This document shows, piece after piece, positions 1 through 10,715 of a stretch of DNA of 64,000 nt. Position 1 is the stretch's first letter, and every line of letters begins with the position of its first letter. The position numbers and the translations under genes were made by a program. The notes below the pieces were generated by a model that saw nothing but the letters and a program-made list of their open reading frames with translations, had not been told where the DNA came from and made no database searches. This stretch comes from Rhexocercosporidium sp. MPI-PUGE-AT-0058 (taxonomy: Eukaryota; Ascomycota; Leotiomycetes; Helotiales): positions 2,046,001-2,110,000 of the forward strand of contig JAGTJL010000005.1 of assembly GCA_020746875.1 (NCBI GenBank), in the 5' to 3' direction.

Positions 1-220
1 AGAGCATCCTAGATTCTGTCAGCAAAGTCACTATGCTTCATGAATCCGGAAAACTCACTCCTTTGCGTCATTGACGTGGATCTTGAGGGTGCGACTCAGT
101 AGACGATAGGTGACCTGAAGATGGTGTTAGAGTCAATCTCACAAAAAATTCCGGGACATTCCCTACCACTTTGTCCTCAGTTAAGATGCTAGTAGCCAGA
201 AAGGTCTTGTAGTCAGCCAT
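1..220 (-). CDS. POL32: DNA polymerase delta subunit 3 (Pol32), 5' part only
   Basis: This is the N-terminal fragment of the third subunit of DNA polymerase delta, which links the polymerase to PCNA and to translesion synthesis in the nucleus. The gene runs off the left edge. The model is exon 1 at 220-167, an intron at 166-115 (GTAGGG...CAG), exon 2 at 114-59, an intron at 58-9 (GTGAGT...TAG) and exon 3 from 8 leftward. The spliced start reads MADYKTFLATSIL and continues into VTYRLLSRTLK and NDAKEML, the conserved Pol32/Cdc27 N-terminal winged-helix block. Both introns keep the frame. The gene is divergent from RAD18 across 208 bp, so the two probably share a promoter. Only about 40 residues are visible, so the call rests on this short match recalled from the family. 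Confidence 0.72.
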
Positions 221-428
221 GGTGTTATGTGGTTGTCATACGAAGAGTGAGGCTTCGATGGATTATTTTCTAGCGAGTGCAGGTGGTTGACGCGCTTTCA
301 CGCGAGGCACTTTACGCGATATTGCTCCCTTCCCCAAGGAGCCTTCTTTCCACCAAACATTACCTCATCAATGCGACAAAACGAACTGCGCAACCCTTTC
401 TAGCAAAAATCACACGCGCCTCCTTATC
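221..428. promoter_or_regulatory. Bidirectional POL32/RAD18 promoter with MCB-like boxes
   Basis: This 208-bp gap lies between the divergent POL32 and RAD18 start codons. It holds four ACGCG cores on the plus strand, at 290-294, 300-304, 314-318 and 414-418. ACGCG is the core of the MluI cell-cycle box bound by MBF-type factors (Mbp1/Swi6) at G1/S genes in yeasts. Co-regulation of the two repair genes is inferred from the arrangement; binding is not shown. Confidence 0.55.
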
Positions 429-1812
429 ATGAACAAAATATCCAAGGACGACGCGGTCGATATCACAGATTCAACTGACTGGCTCGAGACGCCACTCCGT
501 TCTCTCGCTGGTGTTGATTCAGCCTTGCGCTGCCAGGTCTGTAAGGACTTCTACACCACGCCCATGATCACATCATGCTCGCACACATTCTGCTCGCTAT
601 GCATACGGAGATGTCTGAACAATGACGGGAAGTGTCCAGCGTGTCGGACGCAGGACCAGGAGCTGAAGTTGAGGTTCAATGGAGCTATGCAGGATTTGGT
701 GGAGGCGTTCACGAAGGCGAGACCAGAAGTTTTAGAGCATGCTAGGAAACCTTTAGCTGTGCCAGAAGGCTCTATTTATAAGAGGGATAGGGGAGAGGCA
801 GAGCTGGACGAGGAGGAGACGCCGAGGAAGAGAACACGATCTACTGGAACCCGGAAATCTAGTAGGAGATCACAGCCTACGCCTTCACAGGTAATTCAAG
901 ATTCGGACGAGGATGACGAGGATTTTGTTCCTGGTAAGTCTCTATATACAACACCGAGTTCAATGTAGCTAATGCGCTGGCGCAGAAGATGGTTACGCTT
1001 TATGTCCAGTCTGCTCAAAGAAAGTCAAGATAGATAATATCAATTCACATCTGGACCGTATGTGTCAAGACGAACCTCGAATAACAAACTCCAAGCCCAT
1101 GGGCCAGTTATCTAGACAAGGCTCTGCACAAAATCCCATGACCATATCCGACACTCCCAAACGGCCAGAACGGTTGGCGCAAATCAACTTCTCCATGATG
1201 AAGGAAGCTGCGTTGCGAAAGAAGCTCCTCGAGATGGGGATATCGGCTGCAGGAAATAAGCCACTGATGGAGAGGAGGTACACAGAGTGGATTACTCTCT
1301 GGAATGCGAATTGTGACGCGAGGAAGCCTAAGACGAAGGGTGAGTTGAAGAGGGAATTGGAAATCTGGGAGAGGCATCAAGGCGGAAGGTTGCAAGCGTC
1401 AACTTATGGACAGACTTCTATTCCACAGGTCAAAGACAAAGACTTCGATGGGAAGGCTTACTCGAATACGCATGATGACTCGTTTCGCAAGCTGATAGCG
1501 AATGCTCGGAAGAAACCAGCAGTCAAGCCGCCAACATCAGAAGTACCCGCTCCTGGCAATCAGACACCAGTGGTACCGGAATCGCCAGATGCCTTAAAAG
1601 CGGACGGGGAGATAAGAGAAGATGGAGATGGGATGAACGGTGATAGATCACCGATGAAGCAGAGCGGGTCACAGGGAAGGCCTTTCGAGGATAACAGTCA
1701 GGTTGCCGATTCGTCTCCTAAGACTTCACAGTTTGCAAACAATCTGACGATACTGGATAAAGATTCAGTTATTGCTTCAGATATGCCTGCAATTAGGACA
1801 GTACAACCATAG
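429..1812 (+). CDS. RAD18: Rad18 E3 ubiquitin ligase of post-replication repair
   Basis: Rad18 pairs with Rad6 and mono-ubiquitinates PCNA at stalled forks, opening translesion synthesis and template switching. The model joins 429-933 and 986-1812 and gives 443 residues; the 52-bp intron has GTAAGT and GCGCAG ends. A C3HC4 RING finger occupies about residues 35-72 (Cys35, Cys38, Cys50, His52, Cys55, Cys58, Cys69, Cys72). Splicing creates a UBZ4-type zinc finger with Cys175, Cys178, His190 and Cys195; the last spacing is His-x4-Cys, one longer than I expect. A SAP DNA-binding helix pair spans about 239-275. The C-terminus is low-complexity. Domain order RING-UBZ-SAP and the length fit fungal Rad18 (uvsH/uvs-2 type). 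The neighbour POL32 acts in the same tolerance pathway. Confidence 0.93.
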
Positions 1813-1914
1813 CTTGCTATTGACAAAGCTATCTATCAACTCCCAAGCACCAACTCCTTGCCCTATGCGAGATGCATGATGTACAATGCCCACATAATGT
1901 AGACAATTCATAAC

Positions 1915-3424
1915 CTACGCGAGAACTTTATCGGCATCTAACGACAACCGCTTCAGCTCGCTCTCGATTTCCTTCTCCGTGCTCGCTTGACCAACTTTCT
2001 TGGCTTCTTCTTCTGCTTGGTTCTTTGCAGCCGCTTCCTTAGTTTGACGCTCAACATCCTCCAGAGCATCCAGCTTCCGCATCGTCTCCGCAGCTTCCTG
2101 CTTCTCTCTCTCCTCTTTCTCCAATCTCACTTCCTCTTCTCTCTTCTCCCGCTCTTCTCTCTCTATAGCCTCCAGCTCATCATCCACCTCCTCCTCATCC
2201 GCCACATTAACACCCTGTCCAGCTTCCGCAATGACATTGCCAACCTCATCCACCTGTGACATCTGTTCGCGCAACTGATCAACCACATCGTCTACCCTTT
2301 CGATACCACCAACCTCTTTGTTGAGACCAGTCAAAACGCGAGTACTCGCTTCCATGACGCCCACAAGCTCGACTTGATCGGCTGCCTGTTCGATCTTTGA
2401 GAACACCTCTTCTAGTTGTGCTAGTGTAGCGTGTCGTTTCGTGAGAGTCGTTTCTGCTAATTTCTTCGATCGAAGAGCTGCTAGAGCTGAGACTCTGTTC
2501 TTGCGAACCACTGCCTCTTTTGCTGTAGCAGCCAACTCGTCGACTTTCTTGGTGAGGACGTCTGTCTGAGCCTCCAAATCCTTGATCAGCGTCTTCAGGG
2601 ATGCAATTGTCGTATCTTCCGCGGTGATAGGGCTCGGCGTCTTCTTATTTGGCGCTTTTAGCTTGACGATCTCCCCATCATAAGACAATACACCCTTATC
2701 TCTCGCCAGAAACTTCAACAGGAGTTCCATATCCGCTTCTGTTAATACCTTCCCCTTCCCTGCCACATCTCCGTGAGCTTCCCTGAACGCCTCCCTCGAA
2801 AATATCCTATCCACTCTCCCCCTAACGCCCTCAGTCCTCTTCACAACTTCCTTCCCCGCCGCCTCCAGATTCTCCATCACAACCACCTTGCCCCTAACCA
2901 ATTTCTCCTCCCCACCCCCAAACCCCAGCTGTCTCAACCCCCAACCCACCACATCCCCCACGCTAGGCACCGGAATAGTCCAGCTCTGCTTGTAAACGCT
3001 CTCCTTCGCCTCCTCGAACTCCCTAACATCAATCCACAGCCTCGCCTTAGTCCCCTCTCTCACCACCGTCCCCAGAGCCGAGGGCCTGCCCCACTCGCGC
3101 GTTTCCAGCGCGAGGACTAGGTCGTTCGATATGGTTATGGAGAGGAGATCTGGGGACGCGGAGGAGGAGGGCATATGCCCGGCGAGCGTGGCGTGCGAGA
3201 GGGCTTGTAGCCATGCTGTTATGTTGGCGTGGTAGCCATCGGGGTTTATGCTACGGCTCTTGCCGAAGTCTGAGTAGAGGTCTTCGAGGCGCGTCCTGGT
3301 CTTGCGTTAGCCAGCTGTTTCTTCGGTGTGTGGTTTCGTAGTTCGCAGACAGAGAGTAGAGGGGAAGAACATACTTGCGGAACTGGGATTCGTGGGTTAA
3401 GAGGTAGGTGAGGAGTTCACTCAT
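1915..3424 (-). CDS. CHM7: Chm7/CHMP7-like ESCRT-III family protein
   Basis: This is a probable Chm7, the ESCRT-III-like protein that with Heh1/Src1 surveys and seals the nuclear envelope. Two exons, 3424-3375 and 3295-1915, are joined over a 79-bp intron (GTATGT...CCAG) and give 476 residues. The short first exon supplies the start MSELLTYLLTHE, and the second continues with LEDLYSDFGK and PDGYHANITAW, typical of fungal CHMP7 N-termini. The N-terminal half resembles tandem winged helices. Residues from about 250 on form a charged coiled-coil Snf7-like region, with a very acidic-basic Glu/Lys/Arg stretch near 390-450. An ATG at 3174 alone would lose the conserved N-terminus. The call comes from sequence style and length, so another Snf7-family member is possible but less likely. 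Confidence 0.75.
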
Positions 3425-3790
3425 TGTGAGGAACTGGCATTTGCGGCTTTTCTCACTGATCTGGCGAGAATATATTGTGTACTGTCGTGGGATGGTTTCT
3501 TTGTTGATTGAAAGGCTTCCGTCATTGTTTTGTTATCGCTATCGCGCTTATCAGTGCATGTGATTTGTGCATAGTAATACCATATGCATAAATGTTGTGC
3601 AAGCCTAGGGGCCATATTGTTTGATTTCCCATGTGCTGTTTCTCTTTAGAGAAGGTCTTCTCTCTAAATCCAAGCCTATGTTACAACATGCATAGCCCAT
3701 TCTAAACACCCAACGCCATCCCAATGCTCTTTCAAACCTATGGCCGCTCGAAATATGTGCAGAGATAAGCACTCCCTCGGAAAAATGTCC

Positions 3791-6130
3791 TCACTCAAAC
3801 TGATCAGCCTTTGCTCCGTTGTCGTCACCTTCTTCTACTAGATCTCCGTGAAGGGGAGCTGATTCGAGACTCGCTATAGGTGGCGCTGCACCCATTAAAC
3901 TCCTTCGATGTGGACGTGAATTGAAAGCCTGACTCTCCTCTATTGATGTGTCGATCAAATCCTCAACACCAGGGCCTTCGATACCAGATTCGGGATACAG
4001 GGCTAATTGAACCTCTCTCCGCAAAGACTGTATAAAATCGCTTGCCCCGTGGAAATTCGAAATGTTGTCTCTGTTGGCCATGGATGAGTATTTCGCAATA
4101 GCCTCATCCAAACGTTGTTTTGATTGCTGGGGTTTGCCGAGCGTCAACCATGCATCTGCCGCTCTGACACTCCACCAAGCCGACTTTCTCATTCTAGCCC
4201 CCCACATGCCAGACCCGGAGCCTTTCTTCGAAGCATAGCATGCTGCAATGCGTTCCCTGATCAGAGCATCGCCGACAACACCTACAACTCTTAGGTCCAG
4301 CAGACGCTGTCCCCAATTCGCTGCATCCTCGGTAGCTGATCCACCCCGAAGTCTCAGTAGTTCCATAACCAATGCCAGAGACCGCAATGCACCATAGGCC
4401 GCTCCGCACCTAGTGATGTAGGAGTATTGAGAGGCCTCGAGCCACTTGTCGATAGTTTCCGATCTGATCTTGGAGCTCATGGATTGTGCATTCATCAGCG
4501 TACTGATTGCAGCCATCTCATTTGCAGCAGCATGGTACTTCCAAGCATTGTCATTGTTAAAATCGGATCGTAACAAATCGTAAGTTGACTGGGCCAACTT
4601 CCAATCTCGAAGCATGAAGGCATAGTCCGCTAGTTTTCGCATTATTGCCTCAGGGGCATCTGGTCGGTAAAAGCCCTGCAATGCATCATAGTTGCCACTT
4701 CCACCACCCGAAGCGGATGCATTCGATGACGTCCTAGAGCTTCCTCCGAATACAGACCACTTCTTCGTTATATTGGTGATACGTCCACTAAGACCGCGCC
4801 TCCTGGAAGCAACTTGGTCGTTCCATGTAGCAACGCATCTTTCCATCGAAGGGACGATAGATTGGGTGACCATTTCTCGAATGAAAGTCCTGATGGCAGT
4901 TGTATCTGACTCAAAGATAAACGGATGGGGATCTTCGACGTCCTCTTCCAACTCTCGAGCTCGAATAACTGCCATTTCCTCTGAAGCAGACATCCACTCG
5001 CATCGAGGCAGCTCGACGCTATCATCGTCGGATGATACACATTGAGTACTTCTAAGTCTAAGCAAGTGACAATGAAGACCAAAATGGCGCTTCATCTGCT
5101 CAAACAAAGTTATGGATTTCGTGATGTCGTCCCGTTCCTCATCATGTACAAGAACATAGTACCTTAGATACTCATTGTTTACCCACAAAGGTAGACGTTT
5201 CTCGCCATAACTTGACTCGTCGTACAGCTTGCGAAGGGTTTCGATTGGGCTTGTATTTCTGGAACTGATCGCAATGACACAAGCCACAGGATGAGAGAAG
5301 GTCTCATGAGGGGCCAGAGGGATCCCGGATAACAATCTCCGGAGATACAAAGTATAGAATGGTGAAGGTACGTCGGGGCTCCTTAGATGCGATTCCTTGA
5401 ATGTTAGATAGTCATCACTATCCATATTTGGGTATTCCTCGGCATGCGTTAAATGTCGATCAACCAATGTCTCGATCGGAGCAATATCCCCTCCAGTCCT
5501 GGAACGCTGAGCCGCAACTGATGCAGGTATTGACTTGTTCCCATTAGATATTGGAGCCTTTCCTTCTCCACTCTTCCGAGAACCTGGACCACCTTCAGGA
5601 ACCTCCTGCCCATCTCCTAACTGGACGAATCGTACCGCGAAGTCTTCCCATGATCTTCCTGCACCTATGCTATCCCGCACAGTCACCTTCCCCTGCACTC
5701 GCTCCCCAAATGGTCGCAGTAACTCCCATAACCCTCCATCGAAGCCTTTATCCTTCACTAGTTCCTTGGTATCCGTGGACGTGTGAACCGCTATATGGGG
5801 GACAAAAGCCTGGAGAATAAGATTTCTAGGGTCTTCCGGCTTGTCTGCCGCTGCCAACTGTGTACCCTCCCCTGGTGTTCCACCAAATACAGAACCAGAC
5901 ATCCGGGAAGGTGTCCCAAGCCCACTCGGAGACACAGACCGAGAGCCTGTTGGCGTGGACGTGGAGGCAAATAAGGAGGAAACAGAGGCATTCGAGGCTC
6001 GGTACGGCAGGGTAGATATTGAAGATGCCAATGTGTCTGTAGATGCCCTAATCTTTGGAAGTCTTAGGGAGGCGGTTCCTGACGGCGGTTCCGGAGGCTC
6101 AAAGGGCGAGGCATGATTAGAAGGTGTCAT
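3791..6130 (-). CDS. TRS85: TRAPPIII subunit Trs85/TRAPPC8
   Basis: Trs85 defines the TRAPPIII complex, a Rab1/Ypt1 exchange factor for autophagy and early Golgi traffic. The reading frame is a single exon of 779 residues. The open frame extends a few codons further to a TTG, but the first ATG is at 6130. The first 90 residues are Ser/Thr-rich and disordered. The family core begins with DPRNLILQAFVPHIAV near residue 100, followed by blocks such as DRHLTHAEEYPN and the long helical repeat region with RMRKSAWWSVRAADAWL near 640. The length fits filamentous fungal Trs85 (about 700-800). The gene is divergent from CCA1 across roughly 500 bp, and its 3' end converges on nothing: CHM7 lies downstream on the same strand. 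Confidence 0.82.
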   Translation of the reverse strand: MTPSNHASPFEPPEPPSGTASLRLPKIRASTDTLASSISTLPYRASNASVSSLFASTSTPTGSRSVSPSGLGTPSRMSGSVFGGTPGEGTQLAAADKPEDPRNLILQAFVPHIAVHTSTDTKELVKDKGFDGGLWELLRPFGERVQGKVTVRDSIGAGRSWEDFAVRFVQLGDGQEVPEGGPGSRKSGEGKAPISNGNKSIPASVAAQRSRTGGDIAPIETLVDRHLTHAEEYPNMDSDDYLTFKESHLRSPDVPSPFYTLYLRRLLSGIPLAPHETFSHPVACVIAISSRNTSPIETLRKLYDESSYGEKRLPLWVNNEYLRYYVLVHDEERDDITKSITLFEQMKRHFGLHCHLLRLRSTQCVSSDDDSVELPRCEWMSASEEMAVIRARELEEDVEDPHPFIFESDTTAIRTFIREMVTQSIVPSMERCVATWNDQVASRRRGLSGRITNITKKWSVFGGSSRTSSNASASGGGSGNYDALQGFYRPDAPEAIMRKLADYAFMLRDWKLAQSTYDLLRSDFNNDNAWKYHAAANEMAAISTLMNAQSMSSKIRSETIDKWLEASQYSYITRCGAAYGALRSLALVMELLRLRGGSATEDAANWGQRLLDLRVVGVVGDALIRERIAACYASKKGSGSGMWGARMRKSAWWSVRAADAWLTLGKPQQSKQRLDEAIAKYSSMANRDNISNFHGASDFIQSLRREVQLALYPESGIEGPGVEDLIDTSIEESQAFNSRPHRRSLMGAAPPIASLESAPLHGDLVEEGDDNGAKADQFE

Positions 6131-6628
6131 GAAGACCAGCAAAGGATCTTGCCCGCAAGTAAAGAGGTTTCGTTTTGTCGCTCAGTGGCCGGGAGCTTGC
6201 GCAGCAACATGCGCGTGGATTGAAACCAAACAACTGAAAGAGGGAGTGTCAGCAATGGATCGGGTCCGGACTCTACTTGGATATGTAGGCAGTTGTGCGA
6301 GGCTGTACCTGATGGAAGTGGGGGCCCTTTGCAATTGCTGTAGTCGACATGAAATTCGGATTTTCATCTGTCTTTAAACGACTTTTCTCGAGTTGAAACT
6401 TCTGTTGTGCATCTCAAGAGCTGGTGGCGCAAGATGCTGAACGGAAACATGCGTCGAGACACCTCAGCAATCATCAAAGATATCTTTATCTTCACGTGAC
6501 CGTATATTTTCTTTGACCATGGCGATAATTTTCACCTACAGTAGACAACAATTCATGTCGCTAACGTTTTCGTTATGTGCCGAAATTTATGACGTTTTCT
6601 TCAAAGTCATCAGACTCAGATTAAGCTG

Positions 6629-8437
6629 ATGAGTCTTCGTCGAGCAACATTCATCCCCAGCTCCCTCCTCAGATTTGGTCGAGTCACACCTCCAGTCAAC
6701 CCCACTAGAGTGTTTTCTTCATGTCCTCACATGAAACGAAAACAATCCGAGATCGAGGAGCCTCCGCAGTCTAAGAGGTCTAGAGGCAAGATGACCACCA
6801 CAAAAATCAAACTTACCCCCCGGGAGAGTCAATTAAGGGAGCTCTTACTTGACGTAGCCCGCTATATCGACGAGTCCAAGGAGATCAAAGAGAAAATTGA
6901 GCTTCGTTTTGCGGGAGGATGGGTCCGAGACAAGCTCCTTGATATTCCCAGTCATGATGTCGACACAGCTATCAACGCCATGACAGGCTATGCCTTCAGT
7001 ACCAAGATGCGAGAATTTCTCAAGAATGAGGAGAACTTGGAAAAACATGCTCTGGAGGCCAAAGACCTGGGCAACCTCCACAAGATTCTAGCAAATCCCG
7101 AAAAGTCGAAACATCTCGAGACAGCTACTACTAAAATATTTGGATTCGATGTGGACTTTGTTAATTTGCGGAAGGAAACCTATTCAGATGACAGCCGAAA
7201 TCCTCAAATGGAGTTTGGCACTGCAGAGGAGGACGCCTTAAGACGGGACGCTACAATCAATGCACTCTTCTACAACCTCCGTACCGATTTGGTTGAAGAT
7301 TTCACATCAGGCATTGAAGATCTCGCTGCTCGTCGGATTCGAACTCCCCTCGAACCAAAAACAACCTTCACAGACGATCCTCTACGTGTGTTGAGGTTGA
7401 TTCGTTTTGCAAGTCGGTTAGGATTTAGTATTGATCCTGCGTCTGAAGCTTCCATGAGTGACCCTGCTGTTATGGAAGCTTTGAAGTTGAAAATCAGTCG
7501 AGAGCGGGTTGGCGTTGAATTGGAGAAAATGCTAAAAGGTTTGTTCTTGTTTCTTTCTTCAATTTATACTAACAAAATTCCAGGCAATGATCCCATGGGC
7601 TCTCTCCAGCTAATTGATCGACTTGGTCTCTACTCCACCATCTTCACCGACCCAACAACACCAGGAAGCTCTGCACCTACAACAAGCAACTGGGTCATCG
7701 CTTACACATGCTTGAACGAACTCAAGTCCAACGAAACCCCTGGTTCGATCTACCAATCCCTAGTCCGTTCCGATGATGCCAAATACCTAAGCTGGGTCCT
7801 CGCAGCCATCACACCATGGTCTCAAATGCCACTCCCACAACCCGCCAAACCTGGCGGCAAGCTACCTCCACCTCTTGGCAGCATGGTCGTTCGAGAAGGA
7901 ATCAAGTGTGAGAACAAGATCTGCAATGTCGTCACCGGAGCTTTCAGACACCATGAGGAGATCACGGCTTTAAAGGATGCGATTGTGACGAAGATGGACT
8001 ACACTTCTCAGCGGGATACGGTTGGTATGGCTATCCGACGGTGGGATGCGCAAGGTGGACATTGGCGGCTGCAGGCTCTGTTTGCTCTCCTGGTTGAAGC
8101 TTTGAAGAGAGATTCGAAATGTAAGTTGCTGTGCACATCACCAACTGTGCCCCCTGCTAACAGCTCTCCAGCATATAAAGACTTGTTCGGGGAATGGCAG
8201 CAACTCATCGATCACTTGGAAGCCATGGAGATCATGGATGCACCGGCCGAGCGAAGTATCATCGACGGCAAACTGTTGTCTAAGGAACTTGGTGGTGTGA
8301 AACCAGGAGTGTGGATGCGTCCAGCGTTGGAGGTGGTCATGGAGTGGCAGCTTCGCAATCCAGGTGTGACGGAGTACAAGGGGGCTGTTGAGGAGGTGCA
8401 AAAACGGAGCGCCGAGTTGAAGATACCAATGCCATGA
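6629..8437 (+). CDS. CCA1: tRNA CCA-adding nucleotidyltransferase
   Basis: This enzyme adds CCA to tRNA 3' ends in nucleus, cytosol and mitochondria. Class II motifs are clear: GGWVRD at residues 96-101, HDVD (Asp110, Asp112 metal ligands), the RRDATINALFYN block, and DDPLRVLRLIRFASRLGF, then RERVGVELEKML. Residues 1-34 are Arg/Ser-rich like a mitochondrial presequence. A second ATG at 6731 (Met35) begins MKRKQSE, followed by a bipartite basic patch, so two start sites could give two locations, as known for yeast CCA1. Introns are predicted at 7539-7583 (45 bp, branch TACTAAC) and 8121-8171 (51 bp, branch GCTAAC). Both are multiples of three without stops, so the frame stays open through them. 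Spliced length is 570 residues, and 602 if both are retained. Confidence 0.93.
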   Translation: MSLRRATFIPSSLLRFGRVTPPVNPTRVFSSCPHMKRKQSEIEEPPQSKRSRGKMTTTKIKLTPRESQLRELLLDVARYIDESKEIKEKIELRFAGGWVRDKLLDIPSHDVDTAINAMTGYAFSTKMREFLKNEENLEKHALEAKDLGNLHKILANPEKSKHLETATTKIFGFDVDFVNLRKETYSDDSRNPQMEFGTAEEDALRRDATINALFYNLRTDLVEDFTSGIEDLAARRIRTPLEPKTTFTDDPLRVLRLIRFASRLGFSIDPASEASMSDPAVMEALKLKISRERVGVELEKMLKGLFLFLSSIYTNKIPGNDPMGSLQLIDRLGLYSTIFTDPTTPGSSAPTTSNWVIAYTCLNELKSNETPGSIYQSLVRSDDAKYLSWVLAAITPWSQMPLPQPAKPGGKLPPPLGSMVVREGIKCENKICNVVTGAFRHHEEITALKDAIVTKMDYTSQRDTVGMAIRRWDAQGGHWRLQALFALLVEALKRDSKCKLLCTSPTVPPANSSPAYKDLFGEWQQLIDHLEAMEIMDAPAERSIIDGKLLSKELGGVKPGVWMRPALEVVMEWQLRNPGVTEYKGAVEEVQKRSAELKIPMP

Positions 8438-10715
8438 ATAGGTGAATGACAATTGAACATACCTGCTAGCTATTATCCATGCAATTTGCTGCAGCGTAGC
8501 TCGTCACAAAAGTTCATGCTTCTCCTTGACTGCACAACTATGCAGGTTGCGACATCTTGCAAATCATGAAGGAACAAAATCTGATTGTCCGAAAATTTTC
8601 TGTGACATAAGAAAGTTGTCTTTGTGATGGGTAATAATCATTCTTCATTAAGTGAGTTTGGAATGAGATTGTCAATCCTTCCACCTGGACACTTCAGATT
8701 CTCCACACCCTCCCTCTTGATTTGTTCGCATCCCACTTCATATCCATAGATCTTGAAGATATGCTACGCTGCTCGGCGTGTAATTATCTCTCCCGAGGTA
8801 CGCTATAGAAATAATGGTATTTATGACTCCTTCGAAGCCATTTTCCCGTAGCAGCGATGGCACTATCCTAGACAGCCCCGGACATAGTCCTCTCGACTAC
8901 CCTTCAAGACAAACAGTTCCAACATCATCTTCATGTCGCAAATATTGTAAATATTGCAAACACACCGCTTCTATGTTATCAATTTTTTCCTTTTCCCTGC
9001 GGCAACCTTTTTACCTGTTTCGATAAAACAGATAAAATTTTGCTTCTGTGATCTGAGCTCTAGAGTAGAAGGCGAGCATTAGACATCGCCAGCTCTTTGG
9101 ACTGCTTATCCTTCTCATTCAGGTTCGCTTAATCATCCTCCTGCTGTCAACCTTCGCCTAAAGCAGGTAAGTATGGAAGTCCTCTACCTCACGATTGTAC
9201 TAATATAGGTCGGGCATGGTATTCTTGTATCAAAAGGCAAGCTGAATTGGAGTTAGACCCGGTGGGGTCTATATCTAGAGCGTATGGGGATAGTCCAACT
9301 CGTGAATACTAAGTGATCGTTCGCAGGGCCTGATAGATTTGGGCCCGTGTATTTCTATTTCACGAAGAAATGATCTATTCACTAGTTGCATCATGAGAAT
9401 CTGAGGGAAAATCATGGGTGTAGCGAATTTAGAAAGATCCATAATGTTGCCTCTCAGTACATGCTGTCAGAATCGGGGGGAACGGTGATAGCCCTCATCG
9501 CCGTGATTAAGAACAAGTCCAGTGGCGCAAGAAATGGGCAAGCGAGTTCATACCCCTTCTTCATAGCAGCAAACCATCGTGCCTCGGCGTCGTTCGTTGT
9601 TTTAAGCGCCGTGCTGCAATTGATTTTCTGAAAAATGTATTGCTCTTTTCGAACCAAGACAATGTATTGTAGTAATCACGCTCGGACTTTGATGCACTCT
9701 GAATGTATAGCAAAAAGTGCTGCCAACTAAGAAGACGAAACCTCCGTAATAAGAATGATCTTTGGTAACGAGGGCTGCTAGACCTATCGATGTCTTTGAT
9801 GTACCATCATTTACGAATTACTTGTCCTAATGTACTACAAGGAATTCTTAACTTCCAAGTGATCAAACACGGCTTTGTTGTTACAAGTTGAAAATAAACG
9901 AGGATGGATTCTCCTCTGGTTCGCCGTCATCGCCAAAGTTCCACCCGGCCTGTCGCGGATAGAACCGGTTCATGAACTCTCAGTCTAATGTACCATAGGT
10001 CGCAGTTGATTTTGTCGACTTTCCCACTTGAACGACAGTCAAGGGTCGCAAATATGAAGAATTGTATTGCCAGGGGATTTGGAAGTCAAGTTAAATACTA
10101 CATCGGGGTTTAAGTCCCAGGAAGTACAGCGTAGGTATTGCACAGCCAAATAGCTCTGATGAGACAAAGAAGATACGATTTGCAACGCCCTAATGGAACG
10201 AAGGCTAGGACATAACAACGCCGCGGTCAAGGATCGTTCTGTCGTCACGGAGCCCTGTGGTCGAGCTGGGTGAATGACCACTGGCTTTCTGCAGCGTATG
10301 TACGAGAAGTGGCCAAGTTCCTCTCAGCACTGCCGTTGCATATTAGCATCATGAAATTGTAATCCCAGGTGTCTGAATGCTGAGAAAAATTTGACCAGAC
10401 CTACGTATATTCTTAAACAATTCATCGCTTGATCAGGCAATCCTAATCTTTCAGCTTCCACACTCTACAATAGCTCAGTTTAGTGAATTTGTATTGCCAC
10501 TACAGAAAGGAAATACCTCCAACCTTTGAAATTCCGTCTTGCCTTATTCTGTCAAAAGCATGTTTGCTACGCAATTGTGAAGTGTTCAAAAATTCTGGCG
10601 GCTACTTTGATTGGTAATCATGTGACCTCGCTTCCACTAACTGGATGACCAAATCTCATGAACCCCAATAGTCGAAATCCATCCTCATCAACCAACGCCA
10701 TACATCAGCGCAATA
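8438..10715. other. Gene-poor spacer of 2.3 kb between CCA1 and TTI2
   Basis: I find no gene that I can name. A possible short exon pair is seen at about 9085-9215: an open stretch after a TAG acceptor ends at GTAAGT (9169), and a further open stretch follows a TACTAAT...ATAG acceptor near 9208. No start exon in the right phase was found. The part next to TTI2 carries inverted CCAAT (ATTGG near 10610) and looks like promoter. No tRNA, repeats or transposon ends were recognised. Confidence 0.4.
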
